NCBI GenBank assembly: GCA_019218375.1
Contig: JAHUUK010000001.1
Span: forward strand, 248,001 to 312,000
Reading direction: 5' to 3'
DNA from: Dermabacteraceae bacterium TAE3-ERU5
GTDB lineage: Bacteria > Actinomycetota > Actinomycetes > Actinomycetales > Dermabacteraceae
DNA: 64,000 nucleotides
In this document: in pieces, positions 23,458 through 32,822 of the stretch
How positions within the stretch are numbered: the first letter of the stretch is position 1
How the letters are laid out: the number at the start of each line of letters is the position of its first letter
Notes under the pieces: generated by a model
Databases searched by the model: none
The model's input: only the letters and a program-made list of their open reading frames with translations
What the model was told of the DNA's origin: nothing
Position numbers and translations under genes: made by a program

Positions 23458-25215
23458 GTGGCCCTCTACGGCAACTACAGGCTGGTGGACGAGTTCGGCA
23501 GGCGGCTGCGCGACACGGCGCTGCTGGGCGGGGTGTCCCTGCTCGACGGCCGCCCCATATGGAACGCCGACAATTTCGCTGAGCTGGACAGGTGCTACTG
23601 CCAGCAGCCGGACGATTCGGCAGACACTTTCGATACGAAGCTGCGCAGGCAGCTTGCCGGTGCCTCCCCGGACGCGGTGCAGCTTTTCGCGGAGCTTTAC
23701 GCGGTGCATTTCGCGGCGCTCGGCAACGTAACCAGTAGTAAGAAGCTCGTCATGATGGATATTCTCCTCGATATAGCCGAGTCACCGATACAGCTTCTGG
23801 AGAGCACTAAGCCGACGTATGAGGGCGCGGCTTTCCTCAGGGAAGTGTTCACCCACGGCGGCGTGCTGAACGGCGGGCCGGGCTATAACATATCCCGCTG
23901 GCGGCAGATGCAGCACCTCGTCTACCTGGGGCGGGCCTGGTGCGCACTGCCCGACGGTGAGAAGCGGAGAATCCTGGCCGACCCCGAGGGGCTGGCCGAT
24001 TCCCTGCACGGCCTGGTCCCGGACGACGTGCGCGAGCCGCAGATAGAGAAGGTCCTGCTGTACCTGCTCGCGCCCGACTTTTACGTACCGATCTGCTCTT
24101 CCAGGCATCTTGCGAAGATTTTGTCGGCTTTCCCAGACAAGGTGCCGCCGGGGCTTGAGGGGTCCTCCCCGCAGCGGCAGGCGTCGGCCATCAGGGACGC
24201 ACTGCGGCGCGAGCGCGGCGAAGAGTGGGACTTCTACGACGATCGCGAGGAGTGGGACGCCTCCACCGCGAAGGCGGAGCCGCCGTCACCCAGAACCCCA
24301 GCCCAGGCCGTGGATGCCCCTGAGGACGCCCCCGGCGGCGCCCTACCCGAGTTCACCGCGCAGGACGCCAGCAACCTGCTCGTGCCCGAGGAGTGGCTGG
24401 GCCGCGTGCGGGGGCTGCTGCAACGGCGCAGGCAGGTCGTGTTCCAGGGGCCGCCCGGGACCGGAAAAACCTACCTGGCGCGTAAGATAGCGGCCCGCCT
24501 GGCGGGGACCAGCAAGCGGGTGCGGCTGGTGCAGTTCCACCCGGCCTACACCTACGAGGACTTCTTCGAGGGGTTCCGCCCCACCCCGGAGGGCCGGCTG
24601 GAGCTGCGCCCCGGGCCGCTGCGGCTGCTGGCGGAGGAGGCCGAGGAGCAGCCCGAGCTGAACTTCTTCCTGGTGATCGACGAGATTAACCGCGGCAACC
24701 TGGCAAAGATCTTCGGCGAGCTGTACTTTCTGCTCGAGTACCGCAGCGAGGGCGTGCAGCTGATGTATTCGCAGCAGCGCTTCACCCTGCCGGAGAACCT
24801 GTTCATCATCGCCACCATGAACAGCGCCGACAGGTCCATCGCGCTGGTGGACGCCGCGATGCGCAGGCGTTTCGCCTTCCTCGACCTGGACCCCGGTTGC
24901 GAGCCGACTGCGGGCCTGCTCGGCCGCTACTGCCGCCGGGCTGGTGTGGGCGGCCAGCTGGACGCCCTGTGGCGGGAGCTGAACCGGCGCGTGCGGGAGC
25001 GGAACCCCGAGTCTCAAGTAGGCCCCTCCTATCTCATGTCGGAGGAACTGACGGCGAGCGGGCAGTTGGATATGGCTTTGCTGGCGGAGATCTGGGAAAC
25101 AGAGGTACTGCCTCAGCTCAGGGAGTCTTTCTACGGCGACGAGGAATGGGTCGATCGTGAGCTGTCCCTGGCTGCTCTGACCACGGGATGGGCTACGCCG
25201 GAAGGCGCAAATTGA
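23458..25215 (+). CDS. McrB-like AAA+ restriction GTPase subunit
   Basis: The 585-residue motor subunit of an McrBC-type modification-dependent restriction system hydrolyses nucleotide to drive McrC along DNA. The N-terminal half (about 1-290) is an unrecognised, probably DNA-recognising region, followed by a Pro/Ala-rich linker. The AAA+ domain has Walker A GPPGTGKT (331-338), the McrB hallmark LVIDEINRGN (Walker B, about 405-413), sensor TMNSADRS and AMRRRF. The GTG start follows AGGAGG. AGG arginine codons are frequent, unlike the CGC-rich neighbours, which hints at transfer. It overlaps mcrC. Confidence 0.9.
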   Translation: MALYGNYRLVDEFGRRLRDTALLGGVSLLDGRPIWNADNFAELDRCYCQQPDDSADTFDTKLRRQLAGASPDAVQLFAELYAVHFAALGNVTSSKKLVMMDILLDIAESPIQLLESTKPTYEGAAFLREVFTHGGVLNGGPGYNISRWRQMQHLVYLGRAWCALPDGEKRRILADPEGLADSLHGLVPDDVREPQIEKVLLYLLAPDFYVPICSSRHLAKILSAFPDKVPPGLEGSSPQRQASAIRDALRRERGEEWDFYDDREEWDASTAKAEPPSPRTPAQAVDAPEDAPGGALPEFTAQDASNLLVPEEWLGRVRGLLQRRRQVVFQGPPGTGKTYLARKIAARLAGTSKRVRLVQFHPAYTYEDFFEGFRPTPEGRLELRPGPLRLLAEEAEEQPELNFFLVIDEINRGNLAKIFGELYFLLEYRSEGVQLMYSQQRFTLPENLFIIATMNSADRSIALVDAAMRRRFAFLDLDPGCEPTAGLLGRYCRRAGVGGQLDALWRELNRRVRERNPESQVGPSYLMSEELTASGQLDMALLAEIWETEVLPQLRESFYGDEEWVDRELSLAALTTGWATPEGAN

Positions 25216-26417
25216 CCCTGCTGTTGCGCGAGGCTGGGCTGCACGCATCGCTCCCCCTCACGACTACCCAGGCCAGGTGGCTGGGGCGGAACGGGATCGG
25301 TGTGGCAGACACAGTGCAGCCTGGCCGGGAACCGGGCACGTTCGATGTGCGGGTGGGTAACCTGGCGGGAGCGGTGAGTGGCCACGGGCTGGACGTGGTT
25401 ATTGAGCCGAAGCTGCCGGTTTCTTCGCTGCTTTGGCTGGTCGGGTATGCCACTTGCGGGATGCGGTTGGAGCCGCACGCGGTGGCCGGGCGCAGTGACC
25501 TGACATCGGGTTTCGCCGCGCTGTTCTTGGACGTGGCACGGGAGGCGATAGAGCCCGGTTTGTTACGCGGCTACTGGCCGCTCGACGAACAGACTTCTGC
25601 TCTGCGCGGGCGTATCCGCATGGCGGAGCAGGTGAGCAGGCATCACGGCAGGCTTTACCCGTTGGAGGTGAGCCATGAAGAGCACGGGGTGGATATTCCC
25701 GAGAACCGAATTTTGCGGGCCGCCACCGGGGAACTTTTACGTACGGCCCGCGCTGGATCGGCGGCACCGATTGGTGTTGGTTTACGCAGGGTTTATCGGA
25801 CGTTGGCTGAGGCCGGGCCTCTACGTGCCGCGGATTTGTCTGTTTGGCGGCCGACGCGTCTGAATTCCCGTTACCACCGCGTGCTTAAGCTTTGCGAGCT
25901 GGTGCTATCTGAGCGCGGAGTCGAGGCGCGGGCCGGGCAAATCGAGACGCGCGGGTTTTTAATCAACACGCCGCAGGTTTTTGAGGCCGCGTTCGCCCGG
26001 GCTCTAGGCGAGCAGTCGGATTCTTTGCTTGCCGGGTGTCGCGTGGAGACGCAGCGTAGTCTGCCTTACGTGGAGGAACTGCCCGACTATCGGCTCCGCC
26101 CGGACATAGTGCTCACACGGGGCGGCGCACCGGTGGCGGTACTGGACACAAAATATAAGCGGGCCGGCTCCGGGCCGTCCCGCGAGGACATGTATCAGAT
26201 GGTGACGTATGCGCTCTGCCACGGGCTGCGCGACGCCCACCTGGTCTACGCGGAGCCGCTACCGCCGGGGCTACCTGAGGTGCTGCACGTAAGCGAGGCC
26301 GGGGTCAGGGTGCACCTGCACGGGATGGACCTGGGGCAGGGGCCGGACGGGTTCTTGGCGCAGGTTTCGGCTCTAACTGAGGAGCTTCTGACACCATGGC
26401 GACGCTCCGCGCCATAA
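25212..26417 (+). CDS. McrC-like nuclease subunit
   Basis: The product is about 401 residues from a TTG at 25212 that overlaps the mcrB stop and has GGAAGG 6 bases upstream; an ATG at 25188 is possible but has no ribosome binding site. The C-terminal PD-(D/E)xK site is visible as YRLRPDIVLTRGG followed by VLDTKYKR, the metal-binding D and D-x-K of McrC endonucleases. The middle has the conserved HEEHGVDIPENRIL and the YHRVLKLCELVL region. With McrB it would cut DNA carrying a modified base. No cognate methyltransferase is nearby, as expected for this type. Confidence 0.9.
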   Translation: MTLLLREAGLHASLPLTTTQARWLGRNGIGVADTVQPGREPGTFDVRVGNLAGAVSGHGLDVVIEPKLPVSSLLWLVGYATCGMRLEPHAVAGRSDLTSGFAALFLDVAREAIEPGLLRGYWPLDEQTSALRGRIRMAEQVSRHHGRLYPLEVSHEEHGVDIPENRILRAATGELLRTARAGSAAPIGVGLRRVYRTLAEAGPLRAADLSVWRPTRLNSRYHRVLKLCELVLSERGVEARAGQIETRGFLINTPQVFEAAFARALGEQSDSLLAGCRVETQRSLPYVEELPDYRLRPDIVLTRGGAPVAVLDTKYKRAGSGPSREDMYQMVTYALCHGLRDAHLVYAEPLPPGLPEVLHVSEAGVRVHLHGMDLGQGPDGFLAQVSALTEELLTPWRRSAP

Positions 26418-27573
26418 CCTCGCTAGATATACGGGTCGGCGATCCGCGAGTTTTCTGAACCTTAGTACCAAGACTAGATGGGCCTGTTATTCTCTGCCGG
26501 AGGATCCCTTACCTTCAGTTTGCACAATACGTTAGGCGCAACACTTTGTGCGAGCACCTAAATCGCCGAGTGCAGGATCTATATAGCGCTTGCGCATTGA
26601 CCTTCAAAACGCACACAGCACGCACGGTGACGCTCTGGCTATGGCAAATCTACTCAGGCACTATAAGTTTCCTTCCGTGGAGCAACGTCTTTGCAAAAGC
26701 CGGACACTACCTCTGACCAGTTACCGTAAGCTCTTCTGCGGCCCCACGTTCCTACCTTCTACCCCATACCGGTTCGCGCGAGGGACGCCCATATGCCCGG
26801 CTCGATTCCCTCATTTTCCGTATGCTGAAGCCTGAAAACGCTGGCCTAAATTTCTCTCTGCCACGCTTGAGAGGGCACTTCTGGACAGGTTCTTGACCGA
26901 GCATGAGAAAGACCAGTCACTGTCAGACGCTGCAGAATTTGGCTCCAGCAACGAAAAGGAGAATTCGCTGCATAGGCAACCTAGTGGCACTCGAGGAACG
27001 GGTTTAAGAGAACGGTGTTTCACAGACGACGAGCGCAGCAAAATATTTTCTGTAGCGGAAATACTGGAAATGTAAGAATCTGTTGCCAGCGAGATTCTCA
27101 CTACATACCGGGCTGAAGCTGTTAAAGTGGGACCTGGCGGCAAGTCTTGGACAGGACACAAAGCTGGAACTGAGAGATAAGGCCTGCTTTACGGGCGTGA
27201 TGAAACGCCGCTCCAATAGCTGGAAGCAAAGGGAGCAGGAAAAGGATACGTGCCGTACAGCCTGGTAAATCAACTACCCTACTGGTAGCATCAAAGATAA
27301 CACTCTCATCTACACAACCAATAGATCAAAGAAAAGTACATCCCCGTAGTCACGAAAGGTGGCTTTGAAAATGTTTACGGCAATAAATAAAGTTTCCCCA
27401 AACATACAGCATGCAGTTTACTGCCAATAAACACTTCTTGCCTTCTCCCGACACGGCTCGCGTAATGTCGGCTTTTCGATTCCCCAGATCGATCCAAAGC
27501 TAAAACAGCAATCTCATGCAATACACCCAATTTCTAAATTGGTTCAAATGGACACATAACCAAGGATGATTAC
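26418..27573. other. 1.15-kb stretch without a convincing gene
   Basis: Composition falls sharply towards AT here. A frame from about 26836 to 27075 reads LDRFLTEHEKDQSL... then stops, and continues after the stop as SEILTTYRAEAVKVGPGG up to another stop near 27178. This may be a decayed gene of unknown type, but nothing is recognisable. No tRNA, inverted terminal repeat or transposase is seen. AAGGA at 27563-27567 is the ribosome binding site of the next gene. Confidence 0.4.
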
Positions 27574-29667
27574 ATGCACATCTCCGAAGTCAAGATTGAA
27601 AATTTTCGCGCCCACTCATCCACATTCATACCGTTAACTCAATTAGGATGCCTCATAGGCGAAAACAACTCTGGAAAATCCTCAATCCTTCATGCGATAC
27701 AATTTGCTTTAGAGGAGCGCTCCCTCCACGAAGAAGATTTTAGAGATCCCCTTCTACAAGTCAAAGTAACCCTTAAAATTGAAGGCATTACAAGCCAAGA
27801 TTTACAGAGGATAACAAACGAGTCCCACAGAACGAGCGTAGCGAATATCATAAACGACGGGACTCTCACAATATTTCGGAGGCAAGCACCTAAAGGGAAG
27901 GCCGAATCTGGATACTTAAAGATCGGGCCCAAAAATCCCAATTGGGATTTGCAAAAACTTTCTAATGCAATGAAAGGGAAAAAAGGAAATGAATGCCTTG
28001 ACGAGGCCGCAAAGCTAATTCCCGAGATTCGAAATAAAGTAACTACGTTCACAACTCAGAAACAAATTAAGGAAGCCTTTGAAGAACTTGTAGAAGAACT
28101 CCCGCCCACAGAACTAGCAGAAGTGGGGGCTTCGTACCCCACAGGAATTGCCAACGCGATAACCCCTCTTTTGCCCTCTATAATCTATGTTGAAGCAGTC
28201 AAAGACGTGTCTGCGGAAGCAAAGGCAAGCGGCAATTCGGCATTTAGCAAGATGCTCAAATTGCTATTTGAAAGCGTTTCGGACAATTTTACTGATATTG
28301 CCAACGAGTTTATGTCGGTATACGAAAAACTAAATATCTCCTTATCCGAGGATGGTCAAAAAGTAGATAACCGCTTAGATGCTGTCCGAAAGATCGAATC
28401 AACAATCGAATCCTTTGTGCAGGAAAGCTTTCCTGGAATTTCACTACATATGGAGGTACCTGCCCCCTCGCTATCTATGTTACTCGCTGGAGCTACTATA
28501 AGTATTGATGATGGACATCAAGGACCTGTAACAAATAAGGGAGATGGGCTAAAAAGGACTGTTTTATTCGCCCTCCTTCGCGCCTATGCGAGAATTAAAG
28601 ACACCGGCCTAGGTAGCGAAATGAACTCTGATCCCTCCCCATACTTACTGCTGTTTGAAGAACCTGAACTATATTTACATCCAAAAGCTCAGAAACAGCT
28701 AATGGGCGCTTTGGAGGTATTTTCACACGACCACCAGGTATTAGTCACCACCCATTCCCCGAGTTTTTTCTTACCTAATACCAAAGGATTCATAAAGCTA
28801 AGCAAGACTAAGAGTGGAGTATCCACACTTCCCGTAGACCTTACCCTAACAAACCGCGACGCCTACCAAATAATTCAGTATGAAAATAATGAAGCCGCTT
28901 TCTTCGCCCAAACTGTAGTTCTGGTCGAGGGCGATAGCGACACATTTATTTATCCACATCTGGCCAAAGTAATAAATCCTAAATGGAATAACATAGATCA
29001 GAATGTTATGTTCACAAAAATAAACGGCAAGGGAAATATTAAACGTTACAGAAACTTTTTCTCCAAATTCAATGTTCCAGTGCATGTTATCACGGACCTA
29101 GATTCGCTTACGCGAGGATTCGACCAGCTTACCGATAATGCAGAAATAAAAGCTGAACACAATAAGTTAATGCAGCTGATAGATCAATATATACAGCGCA
29201 CGAGCGACGTTAAAGCAAAGGAAATTAGAAAGATTTGTGGTCGTGGAGACGCTAAAGAACTCTGGACCAGTGCTCAGCAATATCTATCCGACTGGATACA
29301 AGCCCCTCAGATAGACACTGCAAAAAATATAAAAAATACACTCCACACCTTATTTGACTTAGGTAAAAAGAGCAATAAGACGGACCAGTTGACAAATCCG
29401 GAAAATCCAGAAATTACTCTTGCTAAAATTTCCGTAATCTCTCTGTTAAGCAAGGAGCACACATACGTGCTACAACGTGGGAGTCTAGAAAACTACTACG
29501 GATCAAATGCAACGACAGACAAAATTACCGAGGCAATAAATTTCCGCGAAAAAGTCTCAAGTATCGCAGAATTTAGACAAGTACTAGGTGATAATAGTGA
29601 CGCCATAGTTGGAGAGCTATCTAGTATATTTACCAGTATATACGACGGCCCAAAATCCTCAGCTTAG
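27574..29667 (+). CDS. OLD-family ATPase/TOPRIM nuclease
   Basis: The 697-residue protein of the overcoming-lysogenization-defect family, a likely phage-defence effector, has an SMC-like ATPase first: Walker A GENNSGKSS (29-37), Walker B LLLFEEPE (about 358-364) and the switch TTHS (392-395). The TOPRIM nuclease follows with VLVEGDSD (449-456) and VITDLDS (D508, D510). The domain order and length fit stand-alone OLD proteins. No UvrD-like helicase (Gabija) or reverse transcriptase (retron) lies next to it. The gene is much richer in AT than the chromosome around it, a strong sign of horizontal transfer. ATG after AAGGA. Confidence 0.9.
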   Translation: MHISEVKIENFRAHSSTFIPLTQLGCLIGENNSGKSSILHAIQFALEERSLHEEDFRDPLLQVKVTLKIEGITSQDLQRITNESHRTSVANIINDGTLTIFRRQAPKGKAESGYLKIGPKNPNWDLQKLSNAMKGKKGNECLDEAAKLIPEIRNKVTTFTTQKQIKEAFEELVEELPPTELAEVGASYPTGIANAITPLLPSIIYVEAVKDVSAEAKASGNSAFSKMLKLLFESVSDNFTDIANEFMSVYEKLNISLSEDGQKVDNRLDAVRKIESTIESFVQESFPGISLHMEVPAPSLSMLLAGATISIDDGHQGPVTNKGDGLKRTVLFALLRAYARIKDTGLGSEMNSDPSPYLLLFEEPELYLHPKAQKQLMGALEVFSHDHQVLVTTHSPSFFLPNTKGFIKLSKTKSGVSTLPVDLTLTNRDAYQIIQYENNEAAFFAQTVVLVEGDSDTFIYPHLAKVINPKWNNIDQNVMFTKINGKGNIKRYRNFFSKFNVPVHVITDLDSLTRGFDQLTDNAEIKAEHNKLMQLIDQYIQRTSDVKAKEIRKICGRGDAKELWTSAQQYLSDWIQAPQIDTAKNIKNTLHTLFDLGKKSNKTDQLTNPENPEITLAKISVISLLSKEHTYVLQRGSLENYYGSNATTDKITEAINFREKVSSIAEFRQVLGDNSDAIVGELSSIFTSIYDGPKSSA

Positions 29668-29871
29668 CTACCGCAAGTCAGTACACCCACACCTCGTGAT
29701 ATCGAGCCAACACTGGCTAGTAATCGCCAGATTTGCCAACAGAACCCAGAAAGCACCCGAACGGCACCGCTCTTTTATTTAGCAGACAGATAGGTCAAAT
29801 TAGGCTTTAATGGGGGAATTATACGGACATTTGATTAATAGGGAATTATGCCCGGGGGGGGCGGAGAGAGA

Positions 29872-29889
29872 GTTGGATTTAAATCCAAC
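29872..29889. terminator. 18-base perfect palindrome between convergent genes
   Basis: GTTGGATTTAAATCCAAC, flanked by GGAGAGAGA and CAGCTCC, can extend the stem with a bulge. It could end transcription of the OLD gene and of the opposing small gene, or be an operator. The rest of the 271-base gap shows no gene. Confidence 0.4.
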
Positions 29890-29938
29890 CAGCTCCCTTC
29901 ATGACAAGTAATTTACCTCCACTCTCTAAGTCTCGCCA

Positions 29939-30394
29939 CTACGTTTGACGTTTCTCATCAAGATATCTATTAATCACTGTCACCAGTCTCGTCTGCTCAA
30001 TTCTATATATATTGCTGAAGACCGGCGGCTCTGTATATAGCTCGGATATTCTGCTCTGGATTCCAGAAATTTGGCTCGCTAGGTTTTCCGTGGCCTTCTT
30101 GAACGCTACACGCTCAGCCTTCTGAGTTTCGGTTATCTTCCTCCGTCCCTTTAGCGCTTCGTATTTGGCTATTGCCTCCAGCCGCTCTTCTTCAAGCTCT
30201 AGCAATTTTACCCTAAGTAACTCTGCCGCATCAGTTGCTGTTTTAGTCAATTCATTATTGATGTGGCGAACAAAAAGAAGTTCATTTATTTGAGTGGGCA
30301 ATGGCCGTAAAACCATCCGGTAAAATGCAAATAAAATCCCGATTTGAGCTGCCAGGAATACCAATAGTGCTAGAATTATCACTCCTGCCTCCAT
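29939..30394 (-). CDS. Small membrane-anchored coiled-coil protein
   Basis: The family is not recognised. The 151-residue product starts with one strong membrane helix (VIILALLVFLAAQIGILFAFY, about 5-25). A long charged helical region follows (about 45-125: LLRVKLLELEEERLEAIAKYE and ERVAFKKATENLASQISGIQ) that should form a coiled coil. Composition is AT-rich like the OLD gene, so both probably arrived together. Whether it works with the nuclease is unknown. It is convergent with the OLD gene and lies upstream of ychF on the same strand. Confidence 0.65.
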   Translation of the reverse strand: MEAGVIILALLVFLAAQIGILFAFYRMVLRPLPTQINELLFVRHINNELTKTATDAAELLRVKLLELEEERLEAIAKYEALKGRRKITETQKAERVAFKKATENLASQISGIQSRISELYTEPPVFSNIYRIEQTRLVTVINRYLDEKRQT

Positions 30395-30461
30395 TTAGTA
30401 ATCGAAATCTTCGGCATGGATCAAGCGCAAAATTAAAATCTTATTTCCATGGCTTTAGAGC

Positions 30462-31547
30462 CTAAACATTAAACCTAAACTCGACCACGTCCCCGTCAAC
30501 CATCACGTAGTCCTTGCCTTCCATGCGCACCCACCCTTTAGCTTTGGCTTCGGCCATGGATCCGGCCTCCATGAGGTGGTCGAACGATACGATTTCGGCT
30601 TTGATAAAGCCCTTCTGGAAATCGGTGTGGATCACGCCGGCGGCTTCGGGGGCGGTCGCTCCCTTGCGGATGGTCCAGGCGCGGGCTTCTTTCGGCCCGG
30701 CGGTCAGGTAGGTCTGCAGGCCGAGGGTGTCGTAGCCGACGCGCGCCAGCTTGTCGAGCCCGGACTCGGTCTGGCCGGTCGACTCGAGCATCTCGGCGGC
30801 CTCTTCCGGTTCCAGCTCGATCAGTTCGGACTCGAACTTGGCGTCCAGGAAGATCGCTTCGGCGGGGGCCACGTCGGCGCGCACGCGCTCCTGCATCGCC
30901 TTGTCGGCCAGGCCCGCTTCGTCGGTGTTGAACACGTAAATGAACGGCTTCGCGGTCATCAGGTGCAGCTCGCGCAGCTCGGCCAGGTCGATCCCGGCGT
31001 CCTTCGCGCCCTGGAACAGGGTCTTGCCGGTCTCGAGCAGGTCGCGGGCGGCATCCATCGCGGTAAGCACGGACGCCTCCATGGTCTTGCGCTTGACCTC
31101 TTTCTCGATGCGCGGGCGCGCGTTTTCGAGGGTCTGCAGGTCGGCCAGGATCAGCTCGGTGGTGATGACCTCCATGTCGGATACCGGGTCTACTTTGCCG
31201 GATACGTGGGTCACGTCCGGGTCTGCGAACGCGCGGGTCACCTGGCAGATCGCGTCGGCCTCGCGAATGTTGGCGAGGAACTTGTTACCCAGGCCCTCGC
31301 CCTCGCTGGCGCCCTTCACGATGCCCGCGATGTCGACGAACGACACGGTGGCGGGCACCAGGCGCTGGCTGCCGAAGACCTCGGCCAGCTGGCCAAGACG
31401 TTCATCCGGCAGGGGGACCATCCCGACGTTCGGGTCGATGGTTGCGAACGGGTAGTTCGCCGCCAGTACCTCGGCGCGGGTGAGTGCATTGAACAGGGTG
31501 GACTTGCCAACGTTGGGCAGGCCGACGATTCCGATTGTTAGAGCCAC
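30462..31547 (-). CDS. ychF: Redox-regulated ATPase YchF (Obg-family GTPase fold)
   Basis: The product has 361 residues from the GTG at 31547, preceded by GAGGG; the longer open frame upstream overlaps the divergent rmuC and has no family character. P-loop GLPNVGKST is at 9-17, with DIAGIVKGASEGEGLGNKFL after it, NTDE (in VFNTDEAGLA) in place of NKxD, which underlies the ATP preference of YchF, and a TGS-like C-terminal domain ending DVVEFRFNV. It binds ribosomes and is conserved in nearly all bacteria. Confidence 0.95.
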   Translation of the reverse strand: MALTIGIVGLPNVGKSTLFNALTRAEVLAANYPFATIDPNVGMVPLPDERLGQLAEVFGSQRLVPATVSFVDIAGIVKGASEGEGLGNKFLANIREADAICQVTRAFADPDVTHVSGKVDPVSDMEVITTELILADLQTLENARPRIEKEVKRKTMEASVLTAMDAARDLLETGKTLFQGAKDAGIDLAELRELHLMTAKPFIYVFNTDEAGLADKAMQERVRADVAPAEAIFLDAKFESELIELEPEEAAEMLESTGQTESGLDKLARVGYDTLGLQTYLTAGPKEARAWTIRKGATAPEAAGVIHTDFQKGFIKAEIVSFDHLMEAGSMAEAKAKGWVRMEGKDYVMVDGDVVEFRFNV

Positions 31548-31670
31548 GCCCTCAATTCTAGGGGGTATGAGGCGAAAACGCCCGCTCACCGCGCCGCCCG
31601 CAGGTACACGCCACACACCGCCCCGGGCCCTTCCCCTTACGCCGTCACCCCCGCGTGTTTTGCTTGTGCC

Positions 31671-32822
31671 ATGGATCCTTTGGTTTTCGCGGCACTGTTC
31701 GGCGCGCTGCTCGGCTTCGTGGCCGGGGCCGCACTGGTGTTTTTCGTGTTCCAGCGGGCGGCGCAGGGGCAGCGTTTGGATGCCGACGTGCTGCGCAGCG
31801 AGTGGCGGCGCGAGCAGGCTGAGCTTTCCCAGCGCGATACGCAGCGGGATGCGGCGCTGCGGGACACGGTGCAGCCGGTCGCGCAGACCCTGGCGCTGCT
31901 GGAGCGGCAGCTCTCGGCCTCGCACGAGGCGCGGCTGCGCGCCGAAGGCGAGCTGCGCGAACACCTGGCGCACCTGGGCAGGCAGTCGGCCACTCTAGGC
32001 CAGCAGACCCACGCCCTCACCTCGGCGCTGCGCTCCCCCACCCAGCGGGGCCGCTGGGGCGAACTACAGCTACGCCGGGTGGTGGAGGCGGCGGGGATGC
32101 TGCCGCACTGCGATTTCAGCGAACAGTCCAGCCAGGCCAACGACGCCGTATCGGCCAGCCCCAGCGCCACGCAGCGCCCGGACCTGCTGATTCACCTGAC
32201 GCACGGCCGCAGCCTGGTGGTGGACGCAAAGGTGCCGATGGACGCCTACCTGGACGCGCTAGAGGGTGACACCCCCGAGCTCCAGGCGCGCCACGCCCGC
32301 GCGCTGCGCGAGCACGTGAAGCGTCTCTCGGACAAGAAATACTGGGCCGCGCTGCCCGATAACCCCGAGTTCGTGGTGCTGTTCGTGCCGTCGGAGGGCA
32401 TGGTCGCGGCGGCAGCACAGGCAGATCCGGGCGTGTTCGAATACGGCTTCTCCCGCAACGTGGTGATCGCTACCCCGGCCACGCTGGTGGCGCTGCTGAA
32501 AACGGCCGCGCACGCCTGGCGCACGGACGCCCTCAACCAGAACGCACAGCAGATAGTCGCCACCGGCAAGACCCTGCACCAGCGGCTAAACACCTACCTG
32601 GGGCATGTGGCAAAACTGGGCCGCAGCCTGGACGCCTCCGTCGGCGCGTATAACGACGCGCTCGGTTCGCTGCGCTCGCGCGTACTCGTCAGCGTGCGGG
32701 CGCTGGAAAGCTACGGCGTTTCCGGGGAGGAACTGAGCGAACCGGCAGATCTGGAACGTCGGCCCGCCCCGCTCCCGGCGCAGGAAACACCGCAGCAGCC
32801 GGGGCAGGAACCCGGCGCTTAG
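31671..32822 (+). CDS. rmuC: RmuC-family DNA recombination protein
   Basis: The 383-residue protein has an N-terminal membrane helix (about 4-28), a coiled-coil region (about 35-110) and the conserved RmuC core. The core includes [43 protein letters not shown] and FVPSEG, of restriction-endonuclease-like fold. In E. coli, loss of RmuC raises inversion at short repeats; its biochemistry is unclear. The Pro/Gln-rich C-terminus is not conserved. Divergent from ychF; its stop overlaps the end of ispH. Confidence 0.9.
   Translation: MDPLVFAALFGALLGFVAGAALVFFVFQRAAQGQRLDADVLRSEWRREQAELSQRDTQRDAALRDTVQPVAQTLALLERQLSASHEARLRAEGELREHLAHLGRQSATLGQQTHALTSALRSPTQRGRWGELQLRRVVEAAGMLPHCDFSEQSSQANDAVSASPSATQRPDLLIHLTHGRSLVVDAKVPMDAYLDALEGDTPELQARHARALREHVKRLSDKKYWAALPDNPEFVVLFVPSEGMVAAAAQADPGVFEYGFSRNVVIATPATLVALLKTAAHAWRTDALNQNAQQIVATGKTLHQRLNTYLGHVAKLGRSLDASVGAYNDALGSLRSRVLVSVRALESYGVSGEELSEPADLERRPAPLPAQETPQQPGQEPGA

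Noticed and set aside
26590-27273. Several short open frames in the barren stretch
   Set aside because: None has a ribosome binding site, recognisable motif or consistent frame. At most a decayed gene is present.
27574-29667. Gabija (GajA) or retron effector
   Set aside because: No UvrD-like GajB gene follows, and no reverse transcriptase or msr/msd-like RNA structure was seen; a stand-alone OLD protein is the safer call.
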